This document shows positions 1-11,812 of a stretch of 64,000 nucleotides of DNA, piece after piece. Every line of letters starts with the position of its first letter. The first letter of the stretch is position 1. The notes below the pieces were generated by a model, which did not search any database, was not told where the DNA came from, and saw only the letters and a program-made list of their open reading frames with translations. The position numbers and the translations under genes are program-made. The DNA is taken from positions 55,997 through 119,996 of the forward strand of contig NW_025777414.1 in assembly GCF_021130785.1 (NCBI RefSeq), given 5' to 3'. Origin of the DNA: Homalodisca vitripennis. Lineage: Eukaryota > Arthropoda > Insecta > Hemiptera > Cicadellidae.

Positions 1-3000
1 TATGGGTAAATAATGTCCGCTTGGACAGTTTTGTGACTCGTAATCTTAAATTGACATCATTTTTATAATACGTGTGTACTAAGCCATACTGAATAAGTTT
101 TATAACAATCGGTTTTCTGGCATCTCACTGGTGTATAAACCATATTATTACATTTTTAACCCAAATAGATTTTAAAATATCATATTATTCCTATAAACCT
201 CAATTAAATGTCAAGAAATTAACTAATTTTGTCATATAAGAATATATAAAGTAAACTAGTTTCATTATTTATCCTAAATGCAATGCATAACACTATAATA
301 TAATCAATGTTTGACTATATATTATTTTGTGGTAGCATATTAAAACTTGCAAAGCATTTCAAATACATCCAATACAAATCGCTGCAAAAATGCCGTATAT
401 TTCTTTGAGATCGAAAAACAGAACGCTGACCATAACTTATACAATAATGTGTTCCTTATGTAAAACAGGATGTTATAACGGCATTGTTACTGGTATATCC
501 CCTTATATACAGGGGACATGTTTTCCTGATATTCACATATTTGTATTTATGACTATTTTACAATTTGGGGATAAAATGTATTATTGCTTTAACAAATACC
601 TCTATCATAGCTATATAATTAATTGGATTAACTTAAACGTGAAACCCGTTTTCTGTTTGATTTTTAATTATAACGTACTATTTGACTAAATTTTTATTTC
701 AAATAGTGAAATAATATAAAGCCATCTCTGACAGATAATTTTACCACGCGTATATTAAATGTTATAAGAATGAAAACATTTTTCAATCAGATTAGATATT
801 ATTTACAAGCTGAAGAGAATTTCAATATGGTGAATGTTATTGTTTCGAGTAGAAAAGTCTTTTTTTATTAAATCCACGTATCATTTACTGTTTTATAACA
901 GTATTAACTATTGTAACCTGTTAGAGAAATACGTAGAGAAAATTTATGTTTACTTATATGTTTGTTTACCGCAAGCGTGTTTATGAAAGCCATAACAGTG
1001 CTAAAATAAATTAAACCTATTTCTATTATCAGCTTGTCGATTGCGTACAAGTTCAATCAAGAGTGTTTGTGTATCATAAAGTAGAAAATATTATTAACAC
1101 AGAAAATAACACGCTATTTTATAATAAGTGATAATGAATTTAAGGTTGTATAATAATAAATACGTTCAAGTGAATTAAATACATATATTGCATATTATTC
1201 CGTTTACAATATGAATACTGTCACTAGCATAACAATTCTTTGTAAATGTCTTTGCATATTAATAACGATAATTTTCATGTTGCTTGTAATTCGGTACTAA
1301 ACAACTATATTGATGTACCCGTTATTGCTTAAAATAATCATTAAAATTTATTTAGCAACCAATGTAAAACAAAATAGTATTGTTCTGTTTTTTTTTGTTT
1401 TGTAAAGTTTTACTTTAGATTACAACGGTTAAATTTGAATAGATATTCTGACATTGTGAAATACAGAGGCGAGATTAAAATTAAAAACGTCTGATAGACA
1501 ATCTAGATAAAAATTATCAATTTGATAATGTATTTTTGGATGAGTTAATCCTCTGTTGTGTCGAAAAGTATAAAGCAATGAGGTATTTTCAAAATCTTCT
1601 TAAGTTGAGACACGACATATATAGTATAATGCATGTATATAATTCTTTAAAAGTATATGATTGAAAGTAGTATTTAATGGAGGTTATAGGTTATGACTAG
1701 GAACTCATCCAAGCTTGCCCAAATCCATAATTATTCCACTTTCAGCGTTAAATATAATCTATCGTGGATTTGATTGATGTCTCGTTGCAGAGGTAATTTT
1801 TTTCGGGATTTCTTTACTTTGAGTTTTTCAATACAATGTATTTATAGTCCTAGAAAACTTATAATCCTAATAATTTTCGCTCTTACATATTCTTTTTTTT
1901 TGTAGTTATACTGGTGGTTAAATCTTTAAAATTATACATATATTTAATATAGCAATAACTTTCCTATTATGAGTAATAAAATATACAAAATAGAATAGTC
2001 ATTAAATATTTATATCAATGAATAAAAAAATAACATATATTATAAGAGATAAAACTAATTTTCATACCATTGAAGGGCCCACTATACTTAACTCGTGCCC
2101 TTAGTTTTATATTCAAATGCCAAATCTGCGTTACTATTAGGTAGAATTAACAAGTGTACCTTTTTTATTATTAAACAATTATAGAGAATCTTGTTATTTT
2201 TCCTATTGTATTTACTATAATATCTTCGATTCTATATTTTCCAAACTTATTGAAACAATACTTTGTTAAATTAATCAAAAATGTTAACTAAACTTACGAC
2301 AATTCAGCTTGGTTTCTGTATAATTGAATTTATATTGTAAATGGAAAATACAAAAATAGCTTTTCAATACGAATTTTTAAGAAAAAAATTATCGCCTTTT
2401 TTAAAGTATTTTAATAAAAATTAGCGTAAAATTGTCCCTAATGATTACTTCGTTGTAGGTATTAAAAAGATGATTTAAACAGGGACATAAAGAGGACTGA
2501 ACGTTTCTGTAAGAAAAGAGCTTAGCTAAACTTCAAAAAGCAGAGATTGAAAAGTTAAAATTATAGAGCTTGTCTATTATAAAATCTTTAGTTGTATTCT
2601 AAAAGTTTTGGATCTAAGAAATAAGTAACGTTGAACTTTTTAACTTTGCGAACTATTTTCAAAACTTAGTATTATTAATATTTTGGTCCAGTTATTTTTG
2701 CAGTATCTCGTATTTCTTAAGCCACACTTCTTCTTTGTCTTCTTCATAACATTGTTTCTTGCCAGAATAAAAACCATCTAGATTTAAAAAAAGTAAAAAA
2801 ATATACTATATATTTAAAATCCACTCTTGTATGTGATTAATATGAAGATGCTAATAATTACATATCTTGTATTTAATAATAAACAAAATTATGAAAACGT
2901 TTTGAAAATGGAGATAATGATAAATAAAAATTATGAGAATCGGTAAAGTGTGAATAAAAAGATTTAGAAATTTAAAATGTGAAAAGAAAACTATTTTAAT

Positions 3001-3604
3001 CTGCTCGAGAGTGATCCAAACTCAAACCGGTGTCACGAGAAAATTTAAAATACTTTCAAGCTTTTTATTTAGTCTTAGTTTTTGAGGATACAACGCAACA
3101 ACGGTTCTCACTTAATTATTAACAAGATTATCTCGGCAAAGGTACGGCCATTTAGAAAGTTTTAGAAAATTTGACCGTTTAAAATTATGTGTGTGGTACT
3201 GAATAAATTGTGTTACTCGTGCACTTTTCAACTAATACAATAACAATATTGTAATAGATTAAAATTAAAATAAAAAACTTTAAATTAAATTAAAATATTA
3301 ATTCAATGAAATATACAATTTAATACGTAAATATAAAACATCATTCATTTATGGTTAAGTATTGTTACTCGTATACACACACACACATCTACATAAGAAT
3401 GTAATAAGAAAATATTTTACTTTATATTTAATTTTACGGTTGAAAATCACTCTTAAAATTTATAACGACATTTCATAATACAATTCTATTATAGTAATCC
3501 TGGATATTATTAAATGCAAATGATTCGAATTCAAATGGTAATTAAATCTGTTACAGAAGTCGTACCTGAGAACCACGTAAAAAAGGTAAACATTATAGAT
3601 AAGC
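1..3604. other. AT-rich intergenic DNA, no supported gene
   Basis: Very AT-rich sequence with stops in all frames. The longest open frame (99 codons, plus strand, from 390) has the low-complexity Phe/Ile/Tyr/Asn composition expected of translated AT-rich DNA and shows no domain I recognise. A short (AC)n tract lies at 3375-3387. I see no RNA gene, transposon end or long inverted repeat. Confidence 0.7.
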
Positions 3605-3634
3605 CCCTTCTACCAGCACAAAAGTGTAGAAGGG
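3605..3634. repeat. 9-bp-stem hairpin followed by short direct repeats
   Basis: CCCTTCTAC (3605-3613) pairs perfectly with GTAGAAGGG (3626-3634) around a 12-base loop. Directly after it, TCACTACG occurs twice in tandem (3635-3650), then a run of ten G, then GGGTCACTACG again at 3671-3681. This looks like local slippage or the edge of an old repeat. No function is implied. Confidence 0.6.
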
Positions 3635-3681
3635 TCACTACGTCACTACGAGGGGGGGGGGTGTATTTACGGGTCACTACG

Positions 3682-4589
3682 AAATGTCAGTGTATTTTGT
3701 TATCAATAAAGCACCTTCTTCAGCACTAATTATTTCAAAATAGTTTCCTTTTAAAAGTGTAAAGGGAGTTTTTACCTTTGGAAACGTTATATTTTTGAGT
3801 AATGGAATACATCCTCTTCTTTAATTGTCAAAGGATTTTATGGCGTATGGTAAACCACACTCCAAACTTAAAACTAATACAATAGTGGTGGTTCGCTCAT
3901 CAGAATCTTATCTGATAAAAAGCAATTTGTACACTAATAAGCCTAGCATATACCTGTAACTATATACTGGTGAGAACAAACTCAAAGAAAGTAACTGAAC
4001 ATACCGAAGTTCACTGCACAAACACGTATCACATGCACCACAGAAATGGAGAGACTGATCTGGACGCTTATCTTAATACCTAATTTTGACTCAGTGATGT
4101 ATAGAAAAATATAGAATAAGTTAAGGGCTTTTTGTCTTTGGTTCTGAGTGTCAATCTTTTTATATTTATAACAAGACAAACATAAAACGACGATAAAATT
4201 ACCTGGCTTTTTGACCAGATGAAAAACCTAAGATGTCTCAAATACCACAAGTATATTGATGGGGAAATTATAGAACTATAAAATGTGGCCAATTCTAGGA
4301 AGGTTTGCGCTCAATCTTTATCACTGCATTCATGGAAACTAAGATAGAAATTAACGTTTGAATGTAATGCTGTTATACGTTAGAGAAAAGAGGAAATGTA
4401 TTTGACAAGACTGAATTAGCATGGAAGTAGTAAAATTAGTATGTTTAAGTAAAATTGTCTATTGGTTTTATACAGCGATTCACATTTTACCTGTTAAAAA
4501 TCTTTAGCGTCTTCATTCAAATCATAATGAACATAGTATTCTGTGTTTATAATATTTAGTGAGGCTTAGTAATTAAAGTATATGCTATT
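3682..4589. other. intergenic DNA, no supported gene
   Basis: AT-rich sequence. Two overlapping open frames of 65-70 codons on the minus strand (3982-4292) show no recognisable domain and read like translated noise. No RNA gene or clear repeat was seen. Confidence 0.6.
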
Positions 4590-4599
4590 TATATATATA

Positions 4600-5011
4600 T
4601 ATATAGCCGGTCGTTAATCTCGTCAATGGTTTCTTCAGTATTAGATGAATTGTTTAGTTGGAGTGAGGTGTTTTATTTTATCTTTAACGATCTTACTCTC
4701 AACTGCAGACACTCTTGGCTCAAGGTTAGACAAAGTATTGTGTATTGCTGTAACCTCAGATTTTATCCCAACATAAATCTGATTAGTGATTAATCTGATT
4801 TATTAATCTGATTAGGCTGATTAGTGAGAGCTGTGCAATCGGTTCTAGTACAGTACCACTTCTCATTGTTATTTCCACTTAGACGCAAATATTCAGCTTT
4901 TGAAATTTTAAGACATTCTCGATGAAACCAACGATTACAGGCGTCATCACAGGAAACTCCCTCATCCGTGTCCAACACTTTCATAACACACAATGGACAA
5001 GAAGAAGACAT
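4600..5011 (-). pseudogene. Degenerate non-LTR retrotransposon (LINE) ORF1 fragment with N-terminal PHD finger
   Basis: The open part (4790-5011, 73 codons) starts with Met and carries a complete C4HC3 PHD-type zinc finger: Cys5, Cys8, Cys21, Cys25, His30, Cys33, Cys54, Cys59, with the typical WFHxxC core (Trp28-Cys33) and Trp52-Tyr-Cys. After a stop at 4790 the coding sense continues in a second frame (about 4781-4641) with a coiled-coil-like stretch, LSNLEPRVSAVESKI. A third frame then gives ETIDEINDRL (to about 4604), before a (TA)n tract at 4590-4605 ends the similarity. PHD finger, then coiled coil, then an 'EINDR' segment is the order seen in ORF1 of insect CR1/Jockey-type LINEs, which binds element RNA with the reverse transcriptase of ORF2. 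Two frameshifts and loss of the RNA-binding part and ORF2 make it a dead fragment. The LINE assignment comes from family knowledge and no search was run. A host PHD-finger gene exon is less likely because of the coiled-coil continuation. Confidence 0.75.
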
Positions 5012-5160
5012 TATACAGTATATTTAACTAAGCGTGGATGATATACAGAAGGCCGTGGAAAAAAAGTTGCAGCGCTCTTTACTCTGTGACACTGCAGATC
5101 ATCAAATGGAAATATGGAACGGAACGGAACGCAGCGGTTTGAGACTTTTAGTTCTTGTTA
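5012..5160 (-). other. Possible 5' untranslated part of the LINE fragment
   Basis: Lies immediately upstream (minus strand) of the PHD-finger start codon. It is less AT-rich than its surroundings and contains a (GGAAC)n-like stretch near 5115-5130 on the plus strand. Its assignment to the same element rests only on adjacency and base composition. Confidence 0.3.
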
Positions 5161-6896
5161 GATAAAAAAAACGTACAGAGATTGTTGGCAAGCTTGTTAA
5201 ATATGGATTGGGTAATGAAACATATAGCCACATGTAGCTTACGTTACTCTGATGCACAGTTGTTGAAATTTTAAGAAATGATTGTAGTACAGTATTTGTA
5301 ATATAGGCAAAGAAACGTAGGCACTAGAAAGAACAAAGATTAGTATCCGACATCTTGGACCAAAAAAAGTATGGGTTGTTATTATATATAATGCAATTTT
5401 TATTATATTAATAATATGGCTTAACCATATGTTTATTTACTTAAGAAATATGCACATATAATAGAAGGTCAATATTCTTTTACTATCTGACTTGATAAAG
5501 GAATATTTCTAATTCAAGCCGTGTATAAATATTTTTTCCCTTTTTGATTTCCAAAACTAATCACAGTTTTTGGGATGTAAATATGTAAGATATCATCCTT
5601 CAACGTTTAGCCCTTAATACTTCCTAAATTGAGATAAATATTTCCGTGTTTGTGACAGTTAAACTTCGAAGACGTCTAAATAACTACACTATGTGGAATA
5701 CAATGGTGGTGCTATTGAGGGGTGAAGAGGTCAAGTAATTCTCTCATCTCTTCTAATATATTCCTAGACTGGTGCCGTGAATGTTAGAAGAGAAGTACAT
5801 ACATTAAGCACTAAATTTAAAGGTATCCCATGTTCAAACAGATAGTTTCATAAATTACTTTATTCATGGCTTTATGGTTGTAACATACTGTTTGTTCGTG
5901 GCCGTAAGTATTAGAACAAATATAAGGATTGTCTAAAGCAATTTAATATAAAAATATAAATTGATTTAGACTTTTCTGCCCTTTTCCTTCTTATCGGTTG
6001 AGAGGTGATGAAAAATTCAGGGGGTAGTAAGTTTCCCTTCTTTCTGTCGGTCTGTCTGTCCACCTGGTATTTGGAAAAATAATTTAGCTATATAATTGAA
6101 ATTTTGCATGAATATTTACTTTCAAATGAGTATATTCAGTTCAATAATGGTGATAATTTCTGTATATCAGTGTAATATATTAGTCAAAGGAATTCGACCT
6201 ATGGGGTTCAAGTTTGGATGCATATTAATTTCTACATAAACAAACTTGATTACTATGGTGGATGCACCTCCAGGGGATCTAGCTGAGTGTTACTGTTCCG
6301 TGCCGAAGGGTAGGGAGTAGTAGGGAGGGGGGGAGTTATCCAAGTTAGAACTGTTTATCTGAGCTGAGTTTCAATTAAACTTGGGTTAATGTAAACGCGG
6401 AATCAACAATTTCAGTCAGTGTAGAGCAATCTGGTTGTTGTTCTTGGACAATGGAAACGAAACAAAGATGTTTATTTTCCGTGTTTTTGTTAAACTCAAA
6501 GTTTGGTTTTTATAATCAGATTCTAACTGTATTGTTATTTGTACTTCCAAGTCCAGCTATATTATCAATGCAGATTTCGAACACACTATCGGAGTGCCTT
6601 TCAAGTTCTTTTCCAAATTTAAAAGACAGATCTCATCTTACCTATACATACATTACTTGTATGTATTGTTTCTTTATTAAACCAAGATTCTTTTCAAAAG
6701 TAGGTAAATTTACTTCATGTTAACGACTAATATCAGAACAGATTTATATTAATTTTAATTCAGGGAAGTGAAAACCCAAAACTTAATAAAAATAAATAGA
6801 TTAAATCTAAAACTATTCAATTTGAAAATTTATAGAACAATGTGAAACATATATTTATTTGAAATTATAAGTAAATTAGTTTATGCTTTCAAAGTG
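5161..6896. other. Intergenic DNA with an old-repeat-like segment
   Basis: No gene is supported. A (TCTG)n-like tract at 6043-6060 is followed by moderately complex sequence to about 6430, including a G-rich patch near 6300-6335. Tracts of this TCTG/GACA type are frequent inside decayed insect transposon remnants, so a fossil element is possible but unproven. The 90-codon open frame at 6451-6723 shows no domain and is probably chance. Confidence 0.4.
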
Positions 6897-6907
6897 AATA
6901 TATATAT

Positions 6908-6973
<66 letters not shown>

Positions 6974-6974
6974 A
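6897..6974. repeat. (TA)n microsatellite
   Basis: Nearly uninterrupted alternating A/T over about 78 bases, with single-base interruptions. Confidence 0.9.
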
Positions 6975-7363
6975 TCTTGCTAATCATAAGAGATACATTA
7001 AAAATTTAATTTACTATGTTGTGCATAATAACAAGACCAACGAATCAATTTGTTTCATTTAATTGGTTGCGTTGTTCACCACTCGCTGCGCTCAAAACAT
7101 GTTTTTGGTAAAAATCTTCAAACTGTCAAAGTACTCGTTTAGGACTAGCAAGCATGAGGTGTATGGTTTTGTGTAAATGTTTTTTTACGCAACAACCATA
7201 TATAGATAAACTGTCGAACTAAAATGTAATAATAGTAAATTTTATTAATATAAAATGTTTTTAGATATTCAAGTTTCAATAATTTAGGAAACCGTTATTC
7301 TTAAAATAAAGGGTATAACACAATACAATTATTTCTGCCATTATAACTTTAGGTTGTAAAGAT
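6975..7363. other. Unique left flank of the 13-kb tandem duplication
   Basis: AT-rich, with no gene seen. It contains CACTCGCTGCGCTC near 7079-7092, faintly like the opening of the satellite leader at 33594 but too short to assign. It ends exactly where the duplicated sequence begins. Confidence 0.5.
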
Positions 7364-8712
7364 ATATACCAAATTCAAGCTCATTTCAACAAGCCGTTCT
7401 CAAGTGAAAAATAATTAATTGTAAAAATCAAAATTTTTGATGTTCGGCTAATTATTTGATTTTTAAAAGTTTTTATAGTGAAATATGGCCTTTGTTTGGT
7501 ACAGAAATAATATATCTGAAACATTAGAGTGTTTTGGGACACTCTGAACGTATATAAACATAAACAGTTTGTAAATTTCGTCTAAAATACAAGACATTTT
7601 CCAGCGATATAAAGGAAATATACTAAAAAAACATGATATGTTAATAGAACCACTTTTGAAATACAAAGAATAAATAATTTTTCATAATACAAAGAATATT
7701 AATTTATGATATTATTTTTATTTAATTATATAATTTATTAAAATGGAACGACACAGTTAAAATTGTAATAGTTAATTTTATCTCTACAACTTTCACATCT
7801 TTAATTTAGACCATCAGGTTGTTTGGTTTGTAGAACCTTCTGATGAGCTATTTCTAAATAATTAATTTTAAGTTGAAGATACTTCTGAATTAGGCTTATA
7901 ATTTAAAGAAAAGCATGCATCGAATTTTGTTGTTATGCTCCATTGCGTGGGCTGAAATATGATTGGATTTATTTTAAGGTTTGTATCACTGCGATTTTTT
8001 TATTATATTTTTATAATGGAGTTATTGTCTGACCAATGTAGTCTTTTGGACAGCTTTTACATGGCCATTAGTAAATGACATTGCTGGATTCACACGCCAT
8101 TTTACCAATTATAGGATAATTATTTTTGTAGTGCTACTGCAGAAAGTTTTTGAATTTATTGTTAAATTATAAGTTTTGAAGCGAGGCTTTCAACAGGGTT
8201 TTCAGCCAAAAGGTTTGTTTAACTTTAGGGGTAGGTCATCAGAGGGTAGTGTAGGTCTTACTAATATGTTTAGAAAATTTTAGGGTTTTTAAAAATTACT
8301 CTAGGTTGATTACCTAATAAATTTCGTGTTACATGTGAAGCTTGTAGAATATTATAAGTGGGTTTTTTCATACTATAAGTTTATTATAGCCTTGGAAAGA
8401 AAACAGGAATACATTTTCCTTGGTTATTGCAGTTTCTAGGAGTATAATGTTTGGCTTTTTGCATGTTACAATCTACAACGTTTTGAGAATATCCTCTATT
8501 TTGAAAAGCATTTTGAATATTTTAATGTGACAATCGTAATCAAGTTTATCTGGACAAGTATTTTTGGTCTAACAGTTAAACATTTTGAAATTTGTTCCAC
8601 AATGTAACCAGTATGGCAGCTGGAATAATGTAAATATTCTATTGAATTTGTATCTTTGACATGAATTTTAAACTCATATGTCATATGTATATGAAAGTCT
8701 GAACATTTTTTC
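7364..8712. other. Copy 1: AT-rich intergenic DNA (same in copy 2, 20372-21728)
   Basis: No gene is supported. The 62-codon minus-strand frame at 8496-8684 recurs unchanged at 21511-21699, but this reflects the recent duplication and not selection. No RNA gene or transposon end was recognised. Confidence 0.6.
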
Positions 8713-8741
8713 TTTCGTTTTATATATGTATATATAAAACG

Positions 8742-8744
<3 letters not shown>
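8713..8744. repeat. Perfect 14-bp-stem palindrome (copy 1)
   Basis: TTTCGTTTTATATA (8713-8726) and its exact reverse complement (8731-8744) surround a four-base loop. The palindrome abuts the long AT microsatellite, so it could be a hairpin-forming seed of that expansion or the ends of two inverted remnants. Confidence 0.7.
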
Positions 8745-8783
<39 letters not shown>

Positions 8784-8826
8784 TATAAATATAATATATA
8801 TATAAAATTATATATATATATATTAT
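8744..8826. repeat. (AT)n microsatellite (copy 1)
   Basis: Alternating A/T with short interruptions. Its length differs slightly from the copy 2 counterpart. Confidence 0.9.
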
Positions 8827-10624
8827 ACTACATGTTTTATATACCTACGGGCACAGATATATTATAAAGTTCGAGAGGGCGGATTAAATTAAAATTTTAA
8901 ATGTACTGATAGGAAAGAGCTTGACTGACTTTGTCGCAATTTAGGAGTTTTAAACGTCAACTACAAATGGTCTGATTAGTTCTGTCACTCTTCTGTTGTC
9001 CCAGATAAAATTGAAGCTTGCCATCTTTGTCTCATTAAGTAAATAAGGATTGTATAATAAACACATTTCGAGATTGAGATGATCGTTCAGTGAATAAAAT
9101 TGCATAGTAACTAATTTTAAATGTATACATATGTTTTAAGGCCACAGACGTAGATTTCACAATGAATAAACATATAGTAACATGTTTTGGAACATTGTTT
9201 TAGAAAAATCAAGAAAGGAAAACCATCTAAACACATGTAAATAAAAATGTTACATTAGTCACAAAAATGTATACATTTTCAGGTAGCAAAATAAATCCAT
9301 CTATTGTAAGTTGGTTTTCCCGCTAATTGACTTAGCTGTTCCGCTACAAATTTCTATTCAGCGCATATATTACAAAAGTGTGAAATAGTTTCTTTTTATG
9401 AATTTAAATGGTAGTACTTACGTTATGTTTAATAACAATATTTCAACGAAGCCAGTGTTAACTGAGTCCTTTTTTCTGAGACAATAATAAACTCTCCCAA
9501 ATTGATCGATGATTATCATTTTCAATAAAGATCTAGAGGTAATAGAAGCAGAGTTAATCTTAATCATATAGATGAACTCGTTTGTCAATTATCAAGGATA
9601 CAGAGTGAACAAAATATTTTTAAAATCTTGATATCTATTATATATTTATTTATTATTATTAGATATTATTGATTTAAGATCTTGACATTTTTTAATTTAG
9701 CTTCACATAATATATTTTTGTTAGGGCAAAAACTAAATTTATAAAAAAAAAACTTTTATTATACCCATTATCGTACCTTTCACAGATGGATCGGAGTTTT
9801 TTAATCAACCCAAACGGTGACGACAGACGTAGTCCTCTAGCAATATAACAATAATGGAGAATGAAATTAGTGTTGATATTGCTCGTGTTAAGTAAACTTC
9901 TGAAAAGTTCGGACTTGTTATTAAAAAACTTTGTTTATTGCTGTTCTGCAGCTGACAAGTCTGTATATAGTAAATATTACTTTTGTACGGTGCATGGACA
10001 CAGTTTTATAACGTAACTAATTACTTGATTACTTACTTTATAATAATAAAAAGTATATGAAGAAATGTTGATTTAAATTTGTAAAAGTTTCCATGCCTAC
10101 CATCCGACAACAATAACTAATGAAATTTCAAAATTGTTTACAAAAATAAATTCTCTCTAATAAGTTAAAGTCGAAACCTCTTAAGAGTTACGCCAGTTAT
10201 CCTGTTAACAAATTATTCAGAAATGTATATTACTAAAAACTATATATACCAGCTATATGTAATTCTTACGAGCTTATGTGGAATTCAAACAAGCATTATT
10301 TAAAATTACTTAAAAATGTTAAACCCCTATTTTGTTTAGGTCAGTAATTCGTAATAAATTATATATAACATTTCTTTACAAAATTTCATAAAAATCATCT
10401 AAAACTATTAAGGGATATTAAAAAATTGAACAAAAAAGTATTGAAAAAGTTAACAAAAACAAAGTTGCTTATAAATATCCTAAATAATTTTTTTGTGATT
10501 CTGTTTGAAGACATATTGCAGATTTATAAAGTTAAAATTTTTGCACCTATTAAAATGGCGTATTTAAACGTTTTATTTGTCGATACTGGTTAACGAACCT
10601 ATCCAAGCTATGTGTAATTAGATA
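8827..10624. other. Copy 1: intergenic DNA (copy 2 equivalent 21849-23675)
   Basis: No open frame, RNA gene or transposon end is supported. The copy 2 equivalent carries most of the one-base insertions that separate the two copies. Confidence 0.6.
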
Positions 10625-10876
10625 ATGTGGTTATATGGTATTGTATCTGTACCTCGTTTATTTTGAATGTGTTCCAAAACTATGTTAGTTGTCTTGTTCA
10701 AAATTTCGTCTTATATTGCATAAGATTTTCCTACATATATTATATATAAGATATTGGTAGCTTTGGATTCTGGAGCCATGATTATGGAAAATGCAAAATA
10801 TCACCCCGAAATTCGGTCAAGAGGGCAAGTGCTATTAGCAGATTTCAATAAATTATACCTAAAAAGCACACCTTAA
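10625..10876 (+). pseudogene. Unrecognised 83-codon ORF, broken in copy 1
   Basis: Counterpart of the open frame at 23676-23927. Total length is identical (252 bp), but paired one-base losses and gains shift the frame. After the first missing T (about 10661) the frame reads into a TGA within a few codons. The frame returns to register in the second half, which encodes a more polar, protein-like stretch (SGAMIMENAKYHPEIRSRGQ). Whether this is a true mutation or a sequencing error cannot be told here. Confidence 0.35.
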
Positions 10877-11337
10877 TCAAAGATATGGTATACAAATTTG
10901 GATAACAAGTATTTTACTTATGAATTTTTCAGTTGCAGTTAATTTCAAAATCCACGCCAAAACTCAGTATCTGTTTTTTTATTAACATATAAACTAAACT
11001 TATTCCCTCCATTCATCTAAAATGTAACACAGAAATAAACAAGATGAATTTTAGTAATTTACGCTATTTTAGCATTACTAGTTAGGTTGCATTTAAATTA
11101 TGAATAGGTATCAAAACCTTAATAGTCCGATCCAGGCAACCATGTTGCTATCTTGGAGCAGCAAATAATTAACCGCAGATCTCCTTACCAGATGACGAGA
11201 GTCAAGAAGACAACTTGATCAATAAGTCCTCTTTATATGTGAGGAAGATTGTTGGATTGGATGGGACTCTCTTACTCTCTCGACGGGATAGTTCACTCCG
11301 ATTCACTTTTACCAGTACTGTTCAGCTACGGAAATAC
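10877..11337. other. Copy 1: intergenic DNA leading into the SINE-like segment
   Basis: The sequence becomes less AT-rich after about 11130. The stretch from about 11180 to 11337 may belong to the same SINE as the tRNA-like head that follows, but I could not fix its edge. No gene was seen. Confidence 0.4.
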
Positions 11338-11412
11338 CGATAGCTGAGCCGTCTAAGATGTAGGACTTTGGATCTGCTACAGATAGTGCAGGTTTAAATC
11401 ATGTTTCCGGCC
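11338..11412 (+). repeat. tRNA-related SINE-like head (copy 1)
   Basis: About 75 bases resemble a tRNA. An A-box-like TAGCTGAGCCGTCTAAG (11341-11357) matches the Leu/Ser-type pattern GGCCGAGTGGTCTAAG. A GGACTTTGGATC stretch resembles an anticodon arm, and GCAGGTTTAAATCATG (11388-11403) resembles a B box (GGTTCAAATCC). The cloverleaf stems do not close, so it is not a functional tRNA gene. RNA polymerase III promoter boxes in a broken tRNA fold are typical of a tRNA-derived SINE. Element ends are undetermined; the less AT-rich tail runs to about 11550. Confidence 0.5.
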
Positions 11413-11556
11413 TTATAACTTTTTATTATTACCGTCGGCCTTGTACTGTATCGAACCTCCTGCTTATCCTTTTACAAGACCATCGCACAGGCCAGGGGCC
11501 CAAGAGGCCTGACGGGCTGAATAAGGCTTTAAAGAGAAACAGCCTAACCTAAAAAA

Positions 11557-11812
11557 CTAATCCTCCAAGACTTTTTTAAAAACTGTCGTGGCTGAGGTAT
11601 TACCAGTATCACCCATTGCGTCAGCAGTACTGATCTCGTCAGGAACTAACGAAATTTTATTACCAATAATATATTTCCACTTGATATCTAGTAGTTTTTT
11701 TCTCCGAAAAACTCTAGTCTTGTAACTAACTATTTTGTCCCCAATTCTTCTTCAAGTTAACAGGCAAGATACTCCCAATAAACTCTAACAAATTCCAATC
11801 ACTTTTATTCAT
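11557..11812 (-). pseudogene. Unrecognised ORF, frameshifted in copy 1
   Basis: Same sequence as 24617-24871 but with one extra C in a C run (about 11739-11742), which shifts the frame in the middle. It lies just downstream of the SINE-like segment. See the open copy for the protein. Confidence 0.35.

Noticed and set aside
390..689. 99-codon plus-strand open frame
   Set aside because: Low-complexity AT-derived composition, no domain, no splice or promoter evidence. Chance is likely at this base composition.
6451..6723. 90-codon open frame with hydrophobic patches that mimic a signal or membrane segment
   Set aside because: The hydrophobicity comes from T-rich codons. No family recognised and no supporting context.
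7079..7092. Solo copy of the satellite leader (CACTCGCTGCGCTC)
   Set aside because: Only a few bases match ACTCGCCTTCGGCTC, and no palindrome follows.
8496..8684. ORF conserved exactly at 21511-21699 (also 16017/29073 and 16324/29380)
   Set aside because: Identity reflects the 13-kb duplication, not selection. No domains.
11338..11412. Functional tRNA gene
   Set aside because: The acceptor and anticodon stems do not close and the B box departs from consensus. A SINE-like remnant fits better.
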